From the NCBI GenBank assembly GCA_947175805.1, contig CAMWOF010000047.1, forward strand, positions 1-11,090: a DNA stretch of 11,090 nt, read 5' to 3'. Positions 6,866 to 11,090 of the stretch are shown piece after piece. Source of the DNA: an uncultured Clostridiaceae bacterium. GTDB taxonomy: Bacteria; Bacillota; Clostridia; Lachnospirales; Lachnospiraceae. The translations under genes were made by a program, and so were the position numbers. How positions within the stretch are numbered: position 1 is the first letter of the stretch; each line of letters opens with the position of its first letter. A model generated the notes under the pieces. It ran no database searches and had not been told where the DNA came from. It was given only the letters and a program-made list of their open reading frames with translations.

Positions 6866-7828
6866 TTATTCTGTCTGCCCGGCAGCTTCCTCTTCCGGCG
6901 CATTTGTGTTTTCACAGATGTCCTTAATCACATACTGCGGCGCATTATTGATACTGATATAAATCCTGCCAACATATTCTCCGACTAATCCAAGCATAAT
7001 TAGAATAAATCCACCGAGCATCAGAATAATTGATATCAGTGAACTCCATCCGACCAATACAGGAAAACCAAGCAGCTTCCTCATAGTAACTATAATTGCA
7101 TAAACAAAGCCTGCCAATGCAGCCAATACACCGACTATAATTCCAAACTCTAACGGCTTGACCGAAAAAGCCGTAAAGCCATTCAGCCATAGCTTGAGAA
7201 GCTTGCCTATGGTATAATTGGATATCCCATAAGCACGTTTCCTATGCTGGATTTCCACATCACACATATTGGAGGTGGATTGGAACAACAGACCGCCAAT
7301 ATATGGATATGGTCTTTCATATCTGATAATCTGCTCTACAACAAAGCGCCTTGCCGCACTAAAACTTGTCGGCTTTAAATTTGGTGGCATGTCAATCAGC
7401 GCAACGCACATTTTACGGTTCACTGCTGAGCCAAATCTCCTGAATACTGACTGTTTTATCTCCGGGTATCTGGCAAATGCAACATCATAACCCTCATGTA
7501 TCTTATCAACCAGCGTAAAGATTCCCTTAGGGTCTGTCTGCCCATCATCGTCCATCTGAATTACAATATCTCCCTGCGACAGTCTGTAGCCCGCCATCAA
7601 TGCAGCATGCTGCCCAAAATTCTTAGCAAAACGAATTCCCTTCACTCTGTTTCCATGATCCGCAACCAAAGCCTGAATCTTCTCCCATACATTATCAGGC
7701 GAAGCATCATTCACTAATATTATCTCAAATTCAAAACTGCCGTCAAGCTCTGCAACAATCTCCTCCACGACACCTTGAATTGTATGCTCTGACCGATAAC
7801 AGGGGATAATTATCGATAATTTATCCAT
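6866..7828 (-). CDS. GT2 polyprenyl-phosphate glycosyltransferase, ArnC/GtrB/DPM1-like
   Basis: This is a 320-residue membrane-anchored glycosyltransferase. The N-terminal GT-A domain begins KLSIIIPCYRSE. It has VNDASPD (39-45) for nucleotide binding and a metal-binding DDD (93-95) in QMDDDGQTDP. It also has the family motif HRKRAYGISNYT (195-206), which resembles the ArnC active-site RxxGxSNY. Two C-terminal helices follow, at roughly 227-248 and 263-287, then a short acidic cytosolic tail. Such enzymes transfer a sugar from a nucleotide donor to undecaprenyl phosphate on the inner face of the membrane. AAAGGA lies about 8 bases before the ATG. It is preceded by an 84-base gap after the ATP-grasp gene and followed after 54 bases by the WecE-type transaminase, so a dTDP-amino-sugar donor is the natural guess (inference). 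Confidence 0.92.
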   Translation of the reverse strand: MDKLSIIIPCYRSEHTIQGVVEEIVAELDGSFEFEIILVNDASPDNVWEKIQALVADHGNRVKGIRFAKNFGQHAALMAGYRLSQGDIVIQMDDDGQTDPKGIFTLVDKIHEGYDVAFARYPEIKQSVFRRFGSAVNRKMCVALIDMPPNLKPTSFSAARRFVVEQIIRYERPYPYIGGLLFQSTSNMCDVEIQHRKRAYGISNYTIGKLLKLWLNGFTAFSVKPLEFGIIVGVLAALAGFVYAIIVTMRKLLGFPVLVGWSSLISIILMLGGFILIMLGLVGEYVGRIYISINNAPQYVIKDICENTNAPEEEAAGQTE

Positions 7829-7912
7829 AAGAATTTCCTTTCGTTTTTATTTTCCGATACTGCCGTAATACGCTCACTGGGAATATTTTTTATTATTTCT
7901 ATCAAATATTTC

Positions 7913-9115
7913 TCACTCGCAGCAATTATCTTCCTTTGCTAACTCAAGCCAGACTAATTCATGATACCGTCTTAATATATCATGCATCTGCATATAGTTT
8001 TCAAACTCCATAATCAAGATTCCTGCCTTTTGCTTCATCGGTTGTGTTATGCAGGTTCCTTTTTTGCTTAGCATGATTGAATATATGAGATATTTTCGTA
8101 TTTCCTCAGCTATTTCTATCCGCTCAATTTTGCCGCATCTATCCGTCATAATACATTCTCTCGCAACAAAATGACATTCTGACGAATAACTGTCGGCAAG
8201 CGGCATCCCACATTCCGCCTTTACAATCTCCAAAGGGTAATCCACGCCAGTAACATACTTTGCCAGCAAAACATATAAATCACCCGGAGACCTTCTGCAC
8301 GGATCTATCATAACAGGAAGCTGCTCTTCATTTACAATAAACTGTGTATGAAACAGTCCGTCTGTCAGATTCAGATAACTTGCCAATGCTTCTATATCAC
8401 GAATCAACGCAAAAATAGCATGCTGCGGAATATCCGACGGTGAGCTTGCTCCCAGCACCAGATATTTATTATGCCCATACTGTTCATTGTCAACCACATG
8501 GCAGACAACCTTTTTATTTTTTAAAAGCACTGAGATTCCATGATTGGAGCCTTCCACATACTGTTCCAGAATCACATAAGGCTGTCTGGTCTGCGCCATC
8601 GCATTTTCATATGCCTCCATAGTTTCCATTTCATTATGGCAAACTTTTACACCCTTTCCCCCTGTCAAATCCACAGGCTTGACCAAAAGTGGAAATCCAA
8701 TAAATCTGATTCCTTTTTTTACATCCTCTTGATTATAACATTGATAAATTTCAGGCGTAGGGAGTTTTAATTTTTTGGATAAGCTGCGAAAATTATGTTT
8801 CATATGGATAAGCTTTGAAACCTCATAATTATCATGTCCCGGCATCCCTAACTGCTCACAGGCATATGCTGTGGAAAGATATGCAAAATCATTACAGCCG
8901 GAAACAATCGCATCAACATGCTTCTCCTTTGCCAACTGCAGAACAAATTCTTTGTCAGAAAAATCTCCCTTTACATACTCGTCTGCCTTGGCATGCCCTA
9001 TACCGCCGGTATCTATCCCCGTAGTTATCACATGCCATCCCATTCCCTGTGCCGCCTCAATCAAGGGCAGTTCAGAATGGCTGCCTCCTGTAATCAGTAT
9101 CCTTTTCTTTGTCAT
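7913..9115 (-). CDS. ATP-grasp domain ligase, carbamoyl-phosphate-synthase/PurK-like
   Basis: This is a 400-residue ATP-grasp enzyme. The N-terminal preATP-grasp Rossmann domain starts KRILITGGSHSELPLIEAA. The ATP-grasp core has LVKPVDLTGGKGV (144-156), with the nucleotide-binding Lys and glycine-rich loop, and LEQYVEGSNHG (183-193). The end of the core reads MIDPCRRSPGDLY (269-281). There the usual metal-binding E-x-N-x-R reads D-x-C-x-R, which seems to mark a subfamily rather than decay, since the rest of the core is intact. Family members join a carboxylate to an amine or another nucleophile through an acyl phosphate. Next to a 4-amino-sugar transaminase, the likely job is acylation or aminoacylation of the sugar amine (inference). 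The gene starts 23 bases after the oxidoreductase stop, so the two are one transcript. The exact substrate cannot be read from the sequence. Confidence 0.88.
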   Translation of the reverse strand: MTKKRILITGGSHSELPLIEAAQGMGWHVITTGIDTGGIGHAKADEYVKGDFSDKEFVLQLAKEKHVDAIVSGCNDFAYLSTAYACEQLGMPGHDNYEVSKLIHMKHNFRSLSKKLKLPTPEIYQCYNQEDVKKGIRFIGFPLLVKPVDLTGGKGVKVCHNEMETMEAYENAMAQTRQPYVILEQYVEGSNHGISVLLKNKKVVCHVVDNEQYGHNKYLVLGASSPSDIPQHAIFALIRDIEALASYLNLTDGLFHTQFIVNEEQLPVMIDPCRRSPGDLYVLLAKYVTGVDYPLEIVKAECGMPLADSYSSECHFVARECIMTDRCGKIERIEIAEEIRKYLIYSIMLSKKGTCITQPMKQKAGILIMEFENYMQMHDILRRYHELVWLELAKEDNCCE

Positions 9116-9138
9116 AATTATTTACCCGCTCCCCGGTG

Positions 9139-10329
9139 TCAATCCTGTAATAAATTTACTGCTACGCCAAGCTCAGACGACTTATAGGCTGCGTATATAA
9201 TTTTAATAGAGTCATAAGCTAAATTAAAACCGGATTTTGGTTCTCTGTCAAAATAAACAGCTTCTACAAAATCCCGCATTTCGTCCGTATATCCCCGGAT
9301 AATTTCATCCTCTAAAAACGGATGATTCCAGCCTGTCTTGGCAGAAAGCATTTCAGACATATATACATCATCTAATCTGTCTTCATCAAGAAAATAAGTG
9401 CTCATAAGATTTGACATGGTCAGATTACAATTGATTACAGCATCATTACAATACAGCTCCAGATAATTTTTACTGCCTCCAAGCAATACATCGGTAGCAA
9501 TAATTACTGCCTTGCTTTCATCAGTAAAGGTTATAATTACAGTCCCGTTATCCTCCACATCCACCGGATGTGCCGCAATATGCCTGTGTTCATATGCCGT
9601 AAGCTGCGGTGTCACTCTCCCCATATCTGCAAAAACAGACTTAATCCGGATAGATTCGCCTCTTGCCTTTGCCTCCACTCTTTTCAGCCATAGAATAGCC
9701 GCCAGCGGATGCGCACCTGTACGAATAAATGTCCCGCCGCCTGTTTTGTCCCAATCACCTGCCACCGGAGAACTCGACCCCTTTAAGCTTTCCTCTCCCT
9801 TTGCATACAGAATCTTACTTTTTTTATTTTTCAGTATTTCTGCCGCCTTTGTCACTGCCGGCGCATATACAAAATTCTCGGCATACATAAATTTTTTTCC
9901 GCTCGTCTCAACAACATGCCGAAGTTTTTCAATTTTCTCCAGCAGCGACTCATACATTTTAGATTTAGATACCATATCGCCAATTGGCTTCCTGTCATCC
10001 GGCTCTCCAAAATAGCCGCTGAGAGGCTTTTCACATATTACATGCTTCCCTGCATTTAACGCCTTTATAATCATATCCTCATGTGCATACGGAGGCGTGC
10101 AGATATCAATGATGTCAATCTCCGCATCATTTAGCATATCATCAAAGTTTAAAGATGCATTATGGAAACCATATCTGTTTTTTACAAAATTTACCTGCTC
10201 CATTCGATGGGCAATAATATGTTTATAGCATACAGGCACACCTGTATATCGCTGCAATGCATTCATATGCAATTCCGTCGCACGACCGGCTCCTGCCATC
10301 CCTAGGCAAATTTCACCTCTATGATTCAT
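9139..10329 (-). CDS. Gfo/Idh/MocA family NAD(P)-dependent oxidoreductase
   Basis: This is a 396-residue cytosolic dehydrogenase. The N-terminal Rossmann fold has GMAGAG (10-15) in the dinucleotide-binding loop, then DIIDICTPPYAHEDM (72-86), and CEKPL at 99-103 carrying the family EKP lysine (101). The C-terminal substrate domain includes GGGTFIRTGAHPLA (197-210), whose His fits the family catalytic position. About 30 residues are inserted after EKP (105-135), longer than usual. Family members oxidise or reduce sugars, inositols and nucleotide sugars. It is the first gene of the cassette, behind a good promoter, and it is followed after 23 bases by the ATP-grasp gene. The ATG at 10329 was chosen because AGAGG lies about 5 bases upstream; a GTG at 10335 is possible. 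It may make the sugar or the acid that the ATP-grasp enzyme uses, but its substrate is unknown. Confidence 0.88.
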   Translation of the reverse strand: MNHRGEICLGMAGAGRATELHMNALQRYTGVPVCYKHIIAHRMEQVNFVKNRYGFHNASLNFDDMLNDAEIDIIDICTPPYAHEDMIIKALNAGKHVICEKPLSGYFGEPDDRKPIGDMVSKSKMYESLLEKIEKLRHVVETSGKKFMYAENFVYAPAVTKAAEILKNKKSKILYAKGEESLKGSSSPVAGDWDKTGGGTFIRTGAHPLAAILWLKRVEAKARGESIRIKSVFADMGRVTPQLTAYEHRHIAAHPVDVEDNGTVIITFTDESKAVIIATDVLLGGSKNYLELYCNDAVINCNLTMSNLMSTYFLDEDRLDDVYMSEMLSAKTGWNHPFLEDEIIRGYTDEMRDFVEAVYFDREPKSGFNLAYDSIKIIYAAYKSSELGVAVNLLQD

Positions 10330-10371
10330 ACACACCTCTCTTATGTACGCTGTCGCAATATTATATCTATA

Positions 10372-10400
10372 TTTATATCATATTCTACCTTTTATGTAAA
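10372..10400 (-). promoter_or_regulatory. Promoter of the sugar-modification cassette
   Basis: On the minus strand TTTACA (10400-10395), a 17-base spacer and TATAAA (10377-10372) form a near-consensus sigma-A-type promoter. TGA immediately before the -10 makes it an extended -10. It lies in the AT-rich 150-base gap between spoIIP and the oxidoreductase, about 43 bases before the start codon. No inverted repeat that could be an operator was seen near it. A second TATAAT closer to the gene (around 10362-10367) has no acceptable -35. Confidence 0.7.
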
Positions 10401-10479
10401 TAACCAGCCTTAAAAGGTATTCTTCTTAAATCATATACTTATTATTTATATCTTTTAATAAAAAATACAACTATCTTCC

Positions 10480-11090
10480 CTATGCCCCGCTCTTTAACAC
10501 CTGATACAAAATATCCGCCAGCGGCTCCATGGCGTTTTTCTCCTCCTCTAAGGTGTTGGTCTGCGCCCCCGCCTCAATCAGCGCTGCCCGCGCCATCAAG
10601 TTCAGGTTATAGCAATATGCCCGGATATAGATTTTTCTTAAAAAGTCCCCATACAATGCCTTGCCCGCCACAAACATCTGCAGGCTGAACGCCAGATTGG
10701 TTTCCTTGTAGGGGTTGTACAAATAACTGATATCGCCGCTGTTTTTAAAGCGGCTCACACCGTTTAGAAACATGACCTTTGCCGTTGGCTTTCCGTTTAT
10801 CTCGGTTACCAGACGGGTGGATTCCGACACGCCGTCCCTATGTAAATCTATCATGACTTCGATGGAGGGATGGTCTGACAAAATTTTTTTGACTCCCTTT
10901 TTAGACAGCGTATATGCGTAGCTTCTGTCCAATTTCCCATCCACCATATCGTATACCGTTCGGTCATGGTAAACATGTACATTGTATTTTGTCTCTAAAA
11001 TTTCAGTCAGTACATCCCCCACACCGATAATGGTATCCTCTACAGCACCTTCCCGGCTGTCAGCAAAGGCCTCGCTGCCATGGGTGTGAT
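10480..11090 (-). CDS. spoIIP: Stage II sporulation protein P, C-terminal part (5' end cut by window edge)
   Basis: SpoIIP is the membrane-anchored amidase/endopeptidase that, with SpoIID and SpoIIM, degrades septal peptidoglycan so that the mother cell membrane can engulf the forespore. The frame is open to the right edge and 202 codons are visible. It begins at the conserved zinc-site motif HTHGSEAF. The second conserved block, MIDLHRDG, is at visible residues 79-86. The fold then runs through NLAFSLQM and LMARAALIEAGAQTNTLEEEKNAMEPLADIL, the typical C-terminal end of the family. The N-terminal signal anchor lies outside the window. The stop at 10480 is followed by an AT-rich spacer without a convincing terminator hairpin. 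The gene marks the organism as an endospore former, at least by ancestry. A compartment-specific sigma factor is expected to control it, but its promoter is not visible. Confidence 0.95.
   Translation of the reverse strand, partial: HTHGSEAFADSREGAVEDTIIGVGDVLTEILETKYNVHVYHDRTVYDMVDGKLDRSYAYTLSKKGVKKILSDHPSIEVMIDLHRDGVSESTRLVTEINGKPTAKVMFLNGVSRFKNSGDISYLYNPYKETNLAFSLQMFVAGKALYGDFLRKIYIRAYCYNLNLMARAALIEAGAQTNTLEEEKNAMEPLADILYQVLKSGA

Noticed and set aside
7829..7912. 84-base gap between the ATP-grasp and GT2 genes, considered for a small gene or internal promoter
   Set aside because: No start codon with a ribosome binding site opens a frame of useful length. The AT-rich stretch has no acceptable -35/-10 pair beyond what AT content gives by chance.
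9512..10015. A 167-codon open frame on the + strand inside the oxidoreductase gene
   Set aside because: It is antisense to a gene with intact Rossmann and EKP motifs, and its Ser/Ala/Phe-rich product is typical of a frame shadow.
10401..10479. AT-rich region after spoIIP with CCTTTTAAGG, considered as a terminator or operator
   Set aside because: The stem is only four base pairs with a two-base loop, there is no following T run, and the sequence is not a clean palindrome.
4904..10479. Mobile element or phage-defence island
   Set aside because: No transposase, integrase, toxin, nuclease, terminal inverted repeat or target duplication was seen. All six genes fit sugar and lipid-carrier metabolism.

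Overview
The window looks like chromosomal DNA from an endospore-forming Clostridia, most likely a Lachnospiraceae-type Firmicute. The reasons are a SpoIIP sporulation gene, HrcA with a perfect CIRCE operator, strong AGGAGG-type ribosome binding sites with occasional GTG starts, and the block lepA-hemW-hrcA-grpE, which clostridial genomes commonly carry downstream of spoIIP. The genus is an inference; no rRNA is present. All eleven genes lie on the minus strand, so transcription runs from high to low coordinates. No tRNA, rRNA, CRISPR array, insertion sequence or phage gene was seen. The longest stretch without a gene is about 150 bases (10330-10479).

In transcription order there are three regions. 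(1) 11090-10480: the C-terminal part of spoIIP, cut by the right edge. (2) 10329-4953: a six-gene accessory cassette behind a good extended -10 promoter. It encodes a Gfo/Idh/MocA oxidoreductase, an ATP-grasp ligase, a membrane-anchored GT2 polyprenyl-phosphate glycosyltransferase, a WecE (RffA)-type dTDP-4-amino-4,6-dideoxygalactose transaminase, and two four-helix SMR/EamA proteins resembling ArnE/ArnF flippase subunits. (3) 4903-1: the housekeeping block lepA, hemW, hrcA and grpE. Here hrcA-grpE has its own promoter and CIRCE element, and grpE is cut by the left edge.

The cassette is the interesting part. Its composition parallels the Arn lipid A modification pathway (aminotransferase, GT2 undecaprenyl-phosphate sugar transferase, paired SMR flippase). 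However, it uses a WecE-type transaminase and adds an ATP-grasp enzyme and an oxidoreductase. The most economical reading is that dTDP-Fuc4N is made, probably acylated or otherwise conjugated on its 4-amino group by the ATP-grasp enzyme, loaded onto undecaprenyl phosphate by the GT2 enzyme, and flipped outward by the SMR pair to decorate a cell-surface polymer. The final outer-face glycosyltransferase and the RmlA/RmlB enzymes that supply dTDP-4-keto-6-deoxyglucose are not in the window. This pathway is an inference from family membership and gene order.

The cassette appears inserted between spoIIP and lepA, which are normally close neighbours. It ends only 49 bases before lepA without a clear terminator, so lepA may receive transcription from it. 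The hrcA promoter carries, besides the perfect CIRCE, an extra CIRCE-like half site overlapping its -10 element.
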